Origin: Janthinobacterium agaricidamnosum NBRC 102515 = DSM 9628
GTDB lineage: Bacteria; Pseudomonadota; Gammaproteobacteria; Burkholderiales; Burkholderiaceae_D
DNA: 64,000 bases
Assembly (NCBI RefSeq): GCF_000723165.1
Contig: NZ_HG322949.1
Coordinates: forward strand, 5,168,616-5,232,615
Direction: 5' to 3'
In this document: piece after piece, positions 41,375 through 50,285 of the stretch
Layout of the letters: the number at the start of each line of letters is the position of its first letter
Position numbering within the stretch: the stretch's first letter is position 1
Program-made: the position numbers and the translations under genes
The notes under the pieces: generated by a model
Seen by the model: the letters and a program-made list of their open reading frames with translations, nothing else
Told to the model about the DNA's origin: nothing
Database searches by the model: none

Positions 41375-43492
41375 TTAGAAATTGACTTGCACTGAAGCGC
41401 GCACGGTGCGCGGTGCGCCCAGCGTGCCGGTACCGCTGCCGCTGCCGGTATAACCGTTTTGGCCGCCAGGCGTGATGTTGGCCCAGTACTGGCGGTCGCC
41501 GATGTTGCGCGCCGACAAGCTCCAGGTCGCAGCCTTGCCTATCAGCTTGCCGGCATAGCGCACACCGAGGTCGGCGATGGTGTAGCCCGGCACCCAGTCG
41601 GTATTGCTGTTGTTGCCTGGACGCTGGCCCAGGTAATTCAAGTTCAGGCTGACAGTCAGGCCCGGCACGAACGGCGCGCGGTATTCGGCCAGCAGGTTGG
41701 CGGCGCTGCGCGACAGGCCGAGGATTTGCGTCTCGCTGGTCGCCGCCGCACCGGTATTGCCGAGGCGCGGATCTAGCCAGGTGACACCGCCGTACAGGGT
41801 CACGTCGCGGCCGACGGCCGTGTTGAACATCAGTTCGATACCGCGGTTGACTTGCTCGCCTTGCACCTGGAATACATTGTTGGCGCCGGTATAAGCGAAT
41901 GGCCGTTCGATGCGGAACAGCGCCGCCGACAGGTTGACCTTCGACCACTCGACCTTGTAGCCCAGCTCCCATTGCCTGCTGCGGTAAGGCGCCAGGCTGC
42001 TGCCGGCATTGAGCGTGCCGGCCGGCGCAAAATCGCCCTGCTGCAAGCTGCCGGCATAGGTGAGGTAGGCCGACATGTTGTGCCGTGGTTTGTACATCAG
42101 GCTGGCGCTCGGGCTGATACCGCTGTCGTCATAATCCGAGGTGGCCGCGCCCGTCTTGTTGTAGTTGCGCGACGAGATCCAGCTTTGGCTGGCCACCGCC
42201 TGCACCGACCACACATCGTTGACATGGATGGTGTCGCCCAGCGTCAGCGACTGCTGGCGGGTCACGGCGGCGCGGTAACGGTAACGGAAATCGGGCCAGG
42301 CCGCTTGTGCGAACACCAGCGGATTTTGCAGGCTGGCCTTGCCCAGCGTAATCGCGCCGGTCTGGAACGGCGTGTAACGTTCCCAGTCAAAACCGGTATT
42401 GGCCAGCACGATCTCGTGGCGCAAGCCCCCGGCTTGCACCCGGCCATTCAGCGCGATCGTATTGCTGACGATGCTATCGAGGCTGAAGGTGGTGGTGGCG
42501 GCGGTGGTGGTGTAAGCGCCGGCATTATTGGTCAGCGTATTGGTCGGCACCGTCGAGGCGCGGTCGCTGTTCTGGCGCAACATACCGGCCGTCAAATGCC
42601 AGTCCGGGCTGAAATCATGGCGCAGGCGCAAGCTGCCCATGTCCGTCACATTGTCGTCGCCGGCATACGGCTGGCCATAACCGACCGTGCTGGCCGACGG
42701 TGCGCTGGGGAACTTGACGTTGGGCGCCAGCGAAAACGTGCCGGGCAAGCCCATGCTGACGTAATGATAGGTGCTGGCGTTGGTTTCCAGTACCGTGCCC
42801 GGCGCCAATTGCACGTCGAACGCCAGGCTGATCAGTTTGCGGCGCTGATGGCTGAAATCGACATAACCGTCGCCCTGGTCGTCCAGCAAGTTGATCCGAT
42901 AGCCGTAACGCCCATCGTCGCCGACGTGGCCGCTCAAGTCGGCGGCGGCCATGCCCTGCCCTTTGCTGGCATACCCCAGCGTGACCTGGCGCAAGGTGTC
43001 GGCGGTCGGACGTTTCAGCACATAGTTGAAGGTACCGGCAGGATTCGCCGGACCGTACAGCGCACCGGCCAGGCCGTTCAGCACTTCGATGCGCTCGAAC
43101 TGCTCCACCGGAAAGTCGGTGGTGCTGGCCATGTTCAAGCCGTCGATGCGGGTATTCTGCACCACGCCCGCTTGCAGGCCGCGTGTTTGCGGACGGATAT
43201 TCTCGCCCTGCACCGACGGCAAGTAACGGAATACTTCCTTGACGCTTTTTAGTTGCTGGCTGGCGATGAACTCGGACGAGATCGCATTGATCGAATACGG
43301 CGTATCGAGCATCGCCTGCTGGCCCAGCGGCCCCATGCTGGCGCTAGCGACGCGGTAGGCGTTTTCAGCCGTGCCGCTGACGATGATTTGGTCCGCTCCG
43401 GCGTCGGCGGCATGGACGGAACAACTGGCGGCGGCAATGGCGATGGCGGATAAACGGAGTATACGACGTGCAACAGACTGACGGCTGATCAT
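41375..43492 (-). CDS. TonB-dependent receptor (siderophore-type) of putative molybdenum uptake unit
   Basis: A 705-residue receptor. Signal peptide (to about residue 29, SVHAAD), TonB-box-like DQIIVSGTAEN, plug domain (about 45-150: LDTPYSINAISSEFI, GLAGALYGPANPAGTFNYVL) and a barrel that ends VRASVQVNF with terminal Phe. The sequence type is that of siderophore receptors (FhuE/FecA-like). ATG 43492 follows AAGGAA; a TTG at 43510 is possible but less likely. The gene is followed by a ModA-like binding protein and preceded by a Mo-box, so the likely cargo is molybdate, tungstate or a chelated form, which is an inference. Length is normal. Confidence 0.88.
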   Translation of the reverse strand: MISRQSVARRILRLSAIAIAAASCSVHAADAGADQIIVSGTAENAYRVASASMGPLGQQAMLDTPYSINAISSEFIASQQLKSVKEVFRYLPSVQGENIRPQTRGLQAGVVQNTRIDGLNMASTTDFPVEQFERIEVLNGLAGALYGPANPAGTFNYVLKRPTADTLRQVTLGYASKGQGMAAADLSGHVGDDGRYGYRINLLDDQGDGYVDFSHQRRKLISLAFDVQLAPGTVLETNASTYHYVSMGLPGTFSLAPNVKFPSAPSASTVGYGQPYAGDDNVTDMGSLRLRHDFSPDWHLTAGMLRQNSDRASTVPTNTLTNNAGAYTTTAATTTFSLDSIVSNTIALNGRVQAGGLRHEIVLANTGFDWERYTPFQTGAITLGKASLQNPLVFAQAAWPDFRYRYRAAVTRQQSLTLGDTIHVNDVWSVQAVASQSWISSRNYNKTGAATSDYDDSGISPSASLMYKPRHNMSAYLTYAGSLQQGDFAPAGTLNAGSSLAPYRSRQWELGYKVEWSKVNLSAALFRIERPFAYTGANNVFQVQGEQVNRGIELMFNTAVGRDVTLYGGVTWLDPRLGNTGAAATSETQILGLSRSAANLLAEYRAPFVPGLTVSLNLNYLGQRPGNNSNTDWVPGYTIADLGVRYAGKLIGKAATWSLSARNIGDRQYWANITPGGQNGYTGSGSGTGTLGAPRTVRASVQVNF

Positions 43493-43534
43493 GATTTCCT
43501 TGGTTGACAACGGGGAGATATGGGGAGGAGGTAG

Positions 43535-43558
43535 CGCTATATATCAAATTATATAGCG
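43535..43558. promoter_or_regulatory. Mo-box (ModE-type operator) upstream of TonB receptor/ModA-like genes
   Basis: CGCTATATA-N6-TATATAGCG is a perfect 9 bp inverted repeat. It agrees with the published ModE/MopA-B consensus (CGCTATATA/TATATAACG type palindrome with 6-8 bp spacer). It lies 43-66 bp upstream of the receptor ATG, and a minus-strand -10-like TATAAT (43548-43553) falls inside it, so a bound ModE would block the promoter when molybdate is plentiful. No modE gene is in the window. The match is seen; regulation is inferred. Confidence 0.75.
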
Positions 43559-43691
43559 ATCTTGAAACCCGCACAGGCAGCGGCTCTGACGCTATCAACT
43601 TGATATAACTTTCTTATAATGAAGTTCAAATCAAGTTCAAAAAACGTCTTGAACAGCCGTCCGGATGCCTCCGTTAAAGCACAGGAAAAAT

Positions 43692-44150
43692 TTAAGACGG
43701 GGACGCCAATTGCCGCGGCAATTGCAAAATCGCTTCCGCGTTCGACGACGAGAAGCATTTGTCGGCCGCTTCCAGATAAGGCAGCCACACATATTGCAAA
43801 TGTTCGCGCGGACTCAGCGTGACGCCGATGTCGCGCGGCACTTGCACGCTGAACACATGTTCGGTGTTGTGCATGACGCCCGGTGCATAGCGGTGGCGCC
43901 AGACCGGATAGATTTCATAGATATTCGACACTTGCCAATCGCGCAGGCGGATCTGCAGACCATCGGCGGCGATGCCGGTTTCCTCGAACAATTCGCGCAC
44001 TGCGGTATCGCGCAGGGACTCGTTGGGCGCGTCGAGCGAACCGGTCACCGATTGCCAGAAGCCGGGCTGGCCGGCACGCTCGATCAGCAGCACCTGCAAG
44101 TCGGCGGTATGAATCACGACCAGCACGGAAACGGGAATTTTATGGGTCAT
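43692..44150 (-). CDS. nudB: Dihydroneopterin triphosphate pyrophosphohydrolase
   Basis: A 152-residue Nudix hydrolase that removes pyrophosphate from dihydroneopterin triphosphate in folate synthesis. The Nudix box is SVTGSLDAPNESLRDTA followed by VRELFEETGI, with one extra residue between the Gly and first Glu, as I recall from other Burkholderiales NudB proteins. FWQSVTGS and EHVFSVQVP are NudB-like. It follows aspS on the same strand, 241 bp later because the MITE and a terminator sit between them. The neighbour order matches other Burkholderiales. Confidence 0.9.
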   Translation of the reverse strand: MTHKIPVSVLVVIHTADLQVLLIERAGQPGFWQSVTGSLDAPNESLRDTAVRELFEETGIAADGLQIRLRDWQVSNIYEIYPVWRHRYAPGVMHNTEHVFSVQVPRDIGVTLSPREHLQYVWLPYLEAADKCFSSSNAEAILQLPRQLASPS

Positions 44151-44157
44151 ATCAAGA

Positions 44158-44184
44158 ATGAAAAAGGCGCCTCGTCAGCGCCTT
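44158..44184 (-). terminator. Rho-independent terminator downstream of aspS
   Basis: On the minus strand AAGGCGC-TGACGAG-GCGCCTT is followed by TTTCATTC, a good intrinsic terminator. It lies between aspS and nudB; a second 9 bp hairpin (44203-44225, ATGGCCGCC / GGCGGCCAT) is just upstream of it. The MITE separates these signals from the aspS stop codon. Confidence 0.55.
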
Positions 44185-44233
44185 GCATAGCATTCAGAAA
44201 TCATGGCCGCCCCGGCGGCGGCCATCGTGCTTA

Positions 44234-44391
44234 GAGCCTATCCCAGTAGATGAATACGCCCTCTTCTGGCGCCCCTCAGGAACGGGGACTGCGTTGATCG
44301 TCGTCGCGTGGCTCGCCACGCTTCCTCCTCACGCCTGGTCCGCGCTCCTGATGCGCGGCCAGAACAAGACGCTCACTACTGGGATAGGCTC
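44234..44391 (-). mobile_element. MITE copy 2 (158 bp), perfect ends, inserted at the aspS stop codon
   Basis: The same element as at 6472 but in opposite orientation and with perfect 16 bp terminal inverted repeats GAGCCTATCCCAGTAG / CTACTGGGATAGGCTC. It is flanked by TTA at 44231-44233 and again at 44392-44394, a 3 bp target duplication. The right-hand TTA is the complement of the aspS stop codon TAA, so the element landed exactly on the stop codon and the duplication kept it. It forms the new 3' untranslated region of aspS. An internal open frame across the element is not considered a gene. Confidence 0.9.
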
Positions 44392-46194
44392 TTAAGCGAC
44401 TTTCGGCTCGGCGCTGCGCAAGCGGATGTGCAATTCGCGCAGTTGCTTCTCATCCACTTCCGACGGCGCTTGTGTCAGCAAACACTGGGCGCGCTGGGTT
44501 TTCGGGAAGGCGATCACGTCGCGGATCGAATCGGAACCGGTCATCATGGTCACGATACGGTCCAGGCCGAATGCCAGGCCGCCATGCGGAGGCGCACCGT
44601 ATTGCAGCGCGTCGAGCAAGAAGCCGAATTTCAATTGCGCTTCTTCGGCGTCGATCTTCAAGGCGCGGAACACTTTGCTTTGCACTTCGGCGCGGTGGAT
44701 ACGGATCGAACCGCCGCCCAGTTCCCAGCCGTTCAAGACCATGTCGTAGGCCTTGGCGATGCAGGCGCCCGGATTGGTTTCCAGCATGTCTTCATGGCCG
44801 TCTTTCGGCGCCGTGAATGGATGGTGGGTCGCGGTCCAGCGGTCCGACTCTTCGTCGTAGTCGAACATCGGGAAGTCGACCACCCACAGTGGTTTCCAGG
44901 TGTCTTCGAACAGGCCGGCTTTCTTGCCGAAATCGCTGTGGCCGATCTTGACGCGCAGCGCGCCGATCGCGTCGTTGACGACCTTGGCCTTGTCGGCGCC
45001 AAAGAAGATCAAGTCGCCGTCCTGGGCGTTGGTCAGTTCGATGATTTGCGCCAGGGCGGCATCGTGCAAGTTCTTGACGATAGGCGATTGCAAGCCGTCG
45101 CGGCCTTTCGCTTTTTCATTGACCTTGATGTAGGCCAGGCCCTTGGCGCCGTAAATCGCGACGAATTGGGTGTATGCATCGATTTCCGAACGTGGCATCG
45201 CGCCGCCGCCCGGTACCAGCAAGCCGACCACGCGGCCGTTCGGCAGGTTCGCCGCGCCGGAGAAGACCTTGAAGTCGACATCTTTCATGACCTCGGTCAA
45301 GTCGGTGAACGCCATCTTGACGCGCATGTCCGGCTTGTCGGAACCGTATTTGCCCATCGCGGTCGCGTAATCCATCACCGGGAATGGGTTCGGCAGGCTG
45401 ATGTCCAGCGTGTTCTTGAACACTTTGCGTATCATGTCTTCGAACAGGTCGCGGATTTCCTGTTCCGACAGGAACGAGGTTTCGCAATCGATCTGGGTGA
45501 ATTCAGGCTGGCGGTCGGCGCGCAAGTCTTCGTCGCGGAAGCACTTGGTGATTTGGTAATAACGGTCGAAGTTGGCGACCATCAGCAATTGCTTGAACAA
45601 TTGCGGCGATTGCGGCAGAGCAAAGAAGTTGCCCGCGTTCACGCGCGACGGCACCAGGTAATCGCGTGCGCCTTCCGGGGTCGACTTGGTCAGCATCGGG
45701 GTTTCGATGTCGATGAAGCCCAGTTCGTCCAGGTACTTGCGCACTTCCATCGTCACCTTGTAACGCAGGCGCAGGTTGTTTTGCATTTGCGGACGGCGCA
45801 GGTCCAGCACGCGGTGCGTCAAGCGGGTGGTTTCCGACAGGTTGTCGTCGTCCAGCTGGAACGGCGGGGTGACCGATGCGTTCAGCACTTCGAGCTGGCT
45901 GCACACGACTTCGATCTTGCCCGATTTCAAGTTGTTATTGATGGTGCCGTCGATACGGTTAGTCACCACGCCGGTGACGCGCAGGCAGAATTCATTGCGC
46001 ACGATTTCGGCGACTTTGAAGACTTCGGCTTGTTCCGGATTGCAAACGATCTGGACCAGGCCTTCGCGGTCGCGCAAGTCGATGAAAATCACACCGCCAT
46101 GGTCGCGGCGGCGATGTACCCAGCCGCACAGGCTGACGGTTTGTCCGAGCATGGCTTCAGTGACGAGGCCGCAGTATTGAGTACGCATTGACAT
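44392..46194 (-). CDS. aspS: Aspartyl-tRNA synthetase
   Basis: A 600-residue class II synthetase that charges tRNA-Asp. Seen: the N-terminal OB-fold ([40 protein letters not shown]), motif 2 ([20 protein letters not shown]), a bacterial GAD insert in the middle, and motif 3 [14 protein letters not shown]. Length is normal for bacterial AspRS. Starts ATG 46194 or two codons later. It follows DUF502 and FmdB genes. Its stop TAA (44392-44394) is part of the target duplication of a MITE, so the reading frame is intact but the downstream sequence has been replaced. Essential gene. Confidence 0.97.
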   Translation of the reverse strand: MSMRTQYCGLVTEAMLGQTVSLCGWVHRRRDHGGVIFIDLRDREGLVQIVCNPEQAEVFKVAEIVRNEFCLRVTGVVTNRIDGTINNNLKSGKIEVVCSQLEVLNASVTPPFQLDDDNLSETTRLTHRVLDLRRPQMQNNLRLRYKVTMEVRKYLDELGFIDIETPMLTKSTPEGARDYLVPSRVNAGNFFALPQSPQLFKQLLMVANFDRYYQITKCFRDEDLRADRQPEFTQIDCETSFLSEQEIRDLFEDMIRKVFKNTLDISLPNPFPVMDYATAMGKYGSDKPDMRVKMAFTDLTEVMKDVDFKVFSGAANLPNGRVVGLLVPGGGAMPRSEIDAYTQFVAIYGAKGLAYIKVNEKAKGRDGLQSPIVKNLHDAALAQIIELTNAQDGDLIFFGADKAKVVNDAIGALRVKIGHSDFGKKAGLFEDTWKPLWVVDFPMFDYDEESDRWTATHHPFTAPKDGHEDMLETNPGACIAKAYDMVLNGWELGGGSIRIHRAEVQSKVFRALKIDAEEAQLKFGFLLDALQYGAPPHGGLAFGLDRIVTMMTGSDSIRDVIAFPKTQRAQCLLTQAPSEVDEKQLRELHIRLRSAEPKVA

Positions 46195-46270
46195 AAATTT
46201 CTCAGTCCAGGTTAAATTAGCTAACTATTGTTCAATCCGGCCACGCCCCTGTCGCCAGGGGCGCGCGCCC

Positions 46271-46879
46271 TTATTCTTTGGCGGCCGGCGCCAGTTCGGG
46301 CGCCACCACGCCCATCGAGACGATGTACTTCAGCGCCGCGTCGACGCTCATGTCGAGCTCGACGACATCGCTGCGCGCCATCATCAGGAAGAACCCCGAC
46401 GTCGGGTTCGGCGTGGTCGGCACATACACACTGACAAACTCGCCGACCAGGTGGTTCTTCACATCGCCGCCCGGCACGCCGGTCAAAAACGCGATGGTCC
46501 AGGAATTCTGGTGCGGATACGGCACCAGCACTGCCTTACGAAAAGCATTTCCGGACGATGAAAACAAGGTGTCCGACACTTGCTTGACGCTGGAATACAG
46601 CGAATTCACCACCGGTATGCGCTGCAACAACTTTTCCCACAGCTTCACAATGTAATTGCCGACCAGGTTATTGGTCAGCAAACCGGTCACGAACACAATC
46701 ACTACCGTCAGTATCGTGCCCAGGCCGGGAATGTCAAAACCGAATAGCGTCTTCGGCTGCCAGCGTTGCGGCACAAACAGCAGCGACTGGTCCATGATGC
46801 TGATCACCAGGTTCAACACCCACAGCGTGATGGCCAGGGGAACCAGAATCAGCAAGCCGGTAATGAAATATTTACGCAT
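46271..46879 (-). CDS. DUF502 integral membrane protein
   Basis: A 202-residue inner-membrane protein of the DUF502 family. Two hydrophobic helices are clear: about 5-27 (YFITGLLILVPLAITLWVLN) and about 50-75 (LGTILTVVIVFVTGLLTNNL). They are followed by a conserved soluble part with IPVVNSLYSSVKQVSDTLF, TIAFLTGVPGGDVKN and VYVPTTPNPTSGFFLMM. Function unknown. It sits between an FmdB-type gene and aspS, a conserved order in Burkholderiales, which suggests a link to translation or envelope housekeeping without showing one. Confidence 0.88.
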   Translation of the reverse strand: MRKYFITGLLILVPLAITLWVLNLVISIMDQSLLFVPQRWQPKTLFGFDIPGLGTILTVVIVFVTGLLTNNLVGNYIVKLWEKLLQRIPVVNSLYSSVKQVSDTLFSSSGNAFRKAVLVPYPHQNSWTIAFLTGVPGGDVKNHLVGEFVSVYVPTTPNPTSGFFLMMARSDVVELDMSVDAALKYIVSMGVVAPELAPAAKE

Positions 46880-46921
46880 TGATCTCTTTGTTATGGGCGT
46901 CGGAAAATGCCGGCGCCTTCC

Positions 46922-47221
46922 TCAGTCGGCCTTCGCTGGCACGGCCGGCGCGCTGGCAGGCGCGCTGTCGGCGGCCGGCGCGGCAGGCTTGGCGGCCGTG
47001 TCGGCAGGCCCGCTCGGCACCACCGTGGACGGCGCGGTACCGCCGCGGAAATCGGTGGCGTACCAGCCGGTACCCTTCAACTGGAAACCGGCAGCGGTCA
47101 ATTGTTTCTTGAAAGTCGGTTTGCCGCAGGACAGGCACACCGTCAGCACTGGATCGGAAATCTTTTGCAAGACATCCTTGGCAAAACCACAATCATCACA
47201 GCGGTAAGCGTAAATCGGCAT
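46922..47221 (-). CDS. FmdB-family zinc-ribbon regulatory protein
   Basis: A 99-residue protein. The first about 45 residues form a zinc ribbon (MPIYAYRCDDCGFAKDV and VLTVCLSCGKPTFKKQL, two CxxC pairs), as in FmdB proteins described as putative regulators. A short conserved GWYATDFRGG follows, and the C-terminal 35 residues are an Ala/Pro-rich low-complexity tail. ATG 47221 with CGGAG upstream is preferred to a GTG at 47224. It leads the operon FmdB-DUF502-aspS. A TATAAT-like element lies about 34 bp upstream. No target is known. Confidence 0.85.
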   Translation of the reverse strand: MPIYAYRCDDCGFAKDVLQKISDPVLTVCLSCGKPTFKKQLTAAGFQLKGTGWYATDFRGGTAPSTVVPSGPADTAAKPAAPAADSAPASAPAVPAKAD

Positions 47222-47482
47222 CACAACTCCGCAAAAATCATCAAAAACCCTGAATTATAAAGCTTTTTACGCGGGCTTACGGATTTCAGTGCCGCCGCCA
47301 GCCGGCAGCGCGACAAAAATCTGCGCCGCGACACGGCCGGCCCGCCCCCTTCCCCTGACTTTAATAAATAAATATGATTTCCCATATTGAAAATTGCTAT
47401 TTTAAATATATTTAATTACAATATAATTTAATAACAAAATGCAATGCAAACAATGTAAGCCATCTACATCATCGAGGATCCC

Positions 47483-48097
47483 ATGAAAAAAATCGCACTC
47501 GCAGCCCTGTTTTGCACCGTTTTCCATCCGGCAGTCGCGGCCACCGTCAGCCTGACGGAAAATTTTGACGACCTGAACGGCTGGACCCCGGCCAGCCATG
47601 GATCGTATGCCCATGTCATCGCCGACCCTACCGGCGGCAGCGGCAACGTGCTCGCCTTTGCAAGCGGTAATTCAGCCGGCGATATCTTCAGCCTGGGTAC
47701 TTTTACTAGCGGTTATATCAATTTCGATTACTTTGGCGCAGCGGCGCTGGGCAGCAGCGGCGGCGGTTTTGTCGGCATCAGCGCCGGATTGCCCGGCACC
47801 CATCAATGGCTGGCGGGCAGCAGCCCTCACAACGGCACGCCCATGTCGCTGGTTAATAATGGCACATGGAATCACTATAGCATCGCCTTCAATGCCGCCA
47901 ATGTCGGTGCCGGCGCAGCGCACCTGATGCTGGAACAATTCAGCACCAACATTCCCAACCAGGCGTATTTCAGGAACTTGACGGTGTCGGACACGCCGCT
48001 GGCCGCCGTGCCGGAACCTGAAACTTATGCGATGCTGCTGGCAGGTTTGGGCTTGATCGGTTTTAGCCTGCGCCGCCGTCAAGCAGCCGCGCGCTAA
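47483..48097 (+). CDS. PEP-CTERM secreted protein
   Basis: A 204-residue exoprotein. Signal peptide (residues 1-19, MKKIALAALFCTVFHPAVA), a beta-rich middle with NFDDLNGWTPASHGSYAHVI and NHYSIAFNAANVG, then the C-terminal sorting signal VPEPETYAMLLAGLGLIGFS with the RRR basic tail (about 178-204). PEP-CTERM proteins are processed by an exosortase and associated with exopolysaccharide; the exosortase is not in this window. The gene lies in the opposite direction within a conserved minus-strand block, with an AT-rich leader and GAGGATC as ribosome site. Its 3' end overlaps the convergent TPMT-like gene by 35 bp. Probably acquired. Confidence 0.88.
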   Translation: MKKIALAALFCTVFHPAVAATVSLTENFDDLNGWTPASHGSYAHVIADPTGGSGNVLAFASGNSAGDIFSLGTFTSGYINFDYFGAAALGSSGGGFVGISAGLPGTHQWLAGSSPHNGTPMSLVNNGTWNHYSIAFNAANVGAGAAHLMLEQFSTNIPNQAYFRNLTVSDTPLAAVPEPETYAMLLAGLGLIGFSLRRRQAAAR

Positions 48098-48701
48098 CGG
48101 CATGCTGGCGGCGGCGCCAGATCATCCAGCGCTCCTTGCCGGCGAACACCGGGATCGAATCGTCGGCCGGCTGGTCGGCGATACACTCGAAGTCAGTCTG
48201 CAATAAACTGTCGAGTTGCGCGCGCTCGATGCCGAATGGCGGCCCTTTGATTGCCTGATCGAAAAAGAAATAACCGGCCAACAAGGCGCCGGGGGCCAGC
48301 AATTGCGCCCAGCGCGCCGCCACCTTGGGCCACATGGCGCGCGGCATGGCGCACAGGAACGCCCGCTCGTAAATCAGGTCCAGCGGCCGGGCCGGCTCAA
48401 AGGCGAAGAAGTCCGCTTCCAGCACCCGCCCGCCCCACTGGCCGGCGGCCGCGCGCGCGGCACTGACCGCCGCCGGCGCAAAATCGATGGCGGTGGCATC
48501 CCAGCCGGCATTCGACATGAAAGCCAGCTCGTACGCCGAACCGCAGCCGGGAATCAGGCAACGCTGCGCTGTGCCGGACGCTTGCACAAACCGGCGCAAC
48601 GCAGCCGGTACGCCGCCATGGTCCCACGGCATGAAATGGCGCTTAAAACGCTCATCCCAAAAACCGGGAGACAAGGGATCGCGCTGTTCGAACTTGCCCA
48701 T
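48063..48701 (-). CDS. Thiopurine S-methyltransferase-family protein
   Basis: A 212-residue SAM-dependent methyltransferase of the TPMT type: FWDERFKRHFMPWDHGGVPA at the N terminus, the SAM loop CLIPGCGSAYELAF, AIDFAPAAVSAARA, and YERAFLCAMPRAMWPKVAAR. Some family members methylate selenium, tellurium or thiopurine compounds; the natural substrate here is unknown. It follows ubiB by 15 bp and ends by overlapping the PEP-CTERM gene by 35 bp, tail to tail. The catalytic fold looks intact. Confidence 0.85.
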   Translation of the reverse strand: MGKFEQRDPLSPGFWDERFKRHFMPWDHGGVPAALRRFVQASGTAQRCLIPGCGSAYELAFMSNAGWDATAIDFAPAAVSAARAAAGQWGGRVLEADFFAFEPARPLDLIYERAFLCAMPRAMWPKVAARWAQLLAPGALLAGYFFFDQAIKGPPFGIERAQLDSLLQTDFECIADQPADDSIPVFAGKERWMIWRRRQHAVSARLLDGGAG

Positions 48702-48716
48702 GTGACCGGTCCCAGT

Positions 48717-50285
48717 TTACAACAGGCTATGCCAGCGCATCAGCAATTGGAAACCCAGCGCGCCTATCGTGAACGCGCCGACAAAATATACGACAAAGCT
48801 GAGCAGGCGATTGGTATGCTGCTGTTCCGCAATCAAGCTTTTCAGCAATTCGGCGTCGTTGCCGAGCGCTTCGCCGGACACGCTCAAGGCGCGGTGCACC
48901 AGCCGCGGCAATTGCGGGAAGATGTGCGCATACCGCGGCGCTTCCGCCTTCAGCCGTTCCATCAAGCCTTGAAAACCAACCTGGTCGGACATCCAGTTTT
49001 CCAGGTAGGGCTTGGCGGTTTTCCACAAATCCAGGTCGGGATCGAGCTGGCGCCCCAGCCCTTCGATATTGAGCAAGGTTTTTTGCAGCAATACCAGTTG
49101 CGGCTGGACTTCGACATTAAAGCGGCGCGAGGTCTGGAACAGCCGCAGCAGGATCTGGCCGAACGAAATATCTTTCAGCGGCCGGTCGAAAATCGGTTCG
49201 CAGCAGGCGCGCACCGCCGCTTCCAGTTCATCGACGCGGGTTTCCTTCGGCGCCCAGCCCGATTCGATGTGCGCCTCGGCAACGCGTTTGTAATCGCGGC
49301 GGAAGAACGCCAGGAAGTTTTGCGACAGATAATCCTTGTCGAAATCGTTCAGCGTGCCGACGATGCCGAAATCGAGGGCGATATAACGGCCAAACGATTC
49401 CGGCGCGACCGATACCAGGATATTGCCCGGATGCATATCCGCATGGAAAAAACCATCGCGGAACACTTGGGTAAAGAAAATCTCCACGCCATCGCTGGAC
49501 AGTTTTTTCAAGTCCACGCCAGCCGCTTCCAGGCGGTCGATTTGCGACACCGGGATGCCATACATGCGTTCCATCACGATCACGCTGCTGGAGCAATAAT
49601 CCCAATGCATTTCCGGTACCAGCAGCAATTTGGAATGGGCGAAATTGCGCCGCAACTGGCTGGCGTTGGCCGCCTCGCGCATCAGATCTAATTCGTCGTG
49701 CAAGTATTTATCGAACTCGCCGACCACTTCCTTCGGCTTCAAGCGCTTGCTGTCGGCCCAGATGCGGCCGATCCACTCAGCCGCGATATGCATCAGCGCA
49801 ACGTCTTCATCGATCAGCTTTTTCATGCCGGGGCGTAACACCTTGACGGCGACTTCCTTGCCATTTTTTAAGGTCGCAAAATGCACCTGGGCAATCGACG
49901 CCGACGCCACCGGCACCCGCTCGAAGTTGGCAAACAGTTGGTCGGGATGGGCGCCCAGCGACCTGGTGATTTGCGCCACCGCCAGGTCGGAATCGAAGGG
50001 CGGCACGCGGTCTTGCAGGCGCGCCAGTTCATCGGCCAGGTCGGGCGGCATCAAGTCGCGGCGGGTCGACAGCACCTGGCCGAACTTGACGAAAATCGGG
50101 CCCAGCTCTTCCAGCGCCATGCGCATCCGTTCGCCGCGCGGCGCGGACAGGTCGCGCCAGAAAATCATGGTATCGATCAGCTTGGCGGTACGCGGCACTT
50201 TCAAGCCGGAAATGGCAATTTCATCGAGGCCGTACTTGATCGACACCCGCAGGATTTTGAGCAGCCGTAAGAATTTCAATATCAT
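48717..50285 (-). CDS. ubiB: UbiB atypical kinase/ATPase for ubiquinone synthesis
   Basis: A 522-residue member of the ABC1/ADCK family, needed for ubiquinone biosynthesis as an accessory ATPase at the membrane. Seen: the signature KxGQ as [20 protein letters not shown], the Ala-rich-type loop replaced by [20 protein letters not shown], the catalytic [13 protein letters not shown] and [14 protein letters not shown], and a C-terminal pair of transmembrane helices ([20 protein letters not shown]). Its start overlaps the stop of ubiJ by 4 nt. Length is close to the E. coli protein (546). Confidence 0.95.
   Translation of the reverse strand: MILKFLRLLKILRVSIKYGLDEIAISGLKVPRTAKLIDTMIFWRDLSAPRGERMRMALEELGPIFVKFGQVLSTRRDLMPPDLADELARLQDRVPPFDSDLAVAQITRSLGAHPDQLFANFERVPVASASIAQVHFATLKNGKEVAVKVLRPGMKKLIDEDVALMHIAAEWIGRIWADSKRLKPKEVVGEFDKYLHDELDLMREAANASQLRRNFAHSKLLLVPEMHWDYCSSSVIVMERMYGIPVSQIDRLEAAGVDLKKLSSDGVEIFFTQVFRDGFFHADMHPGNILVSVAPESFGRYIALDFGIVGTLNDFDKDYLSQNFLAFFRRDYKRVAEAHIESGWAPKETRVDELEAAVRACCEPIFDRPLKDISFGQILLRLFQTSRRFNVEVQPQLVLLQKTLLNIEGLGRQLDPDLDLWKTAKPYLENWMSDQVGFQGLMERLKAEAPRYAHIFPQLPRLVHRALSVSGEALGNDAELLKSLIAEQQHTNRLLSFVVYFVGAFTIGALGFQLLMRWHSLL

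Noticed and set aside
44183..44395. 70-codon frame running across MITE copy 2
   Set aside because: It is formed by the element itself; a similar antisense frame appears over copy 1, and such frames are repeat artefacts, not genes.
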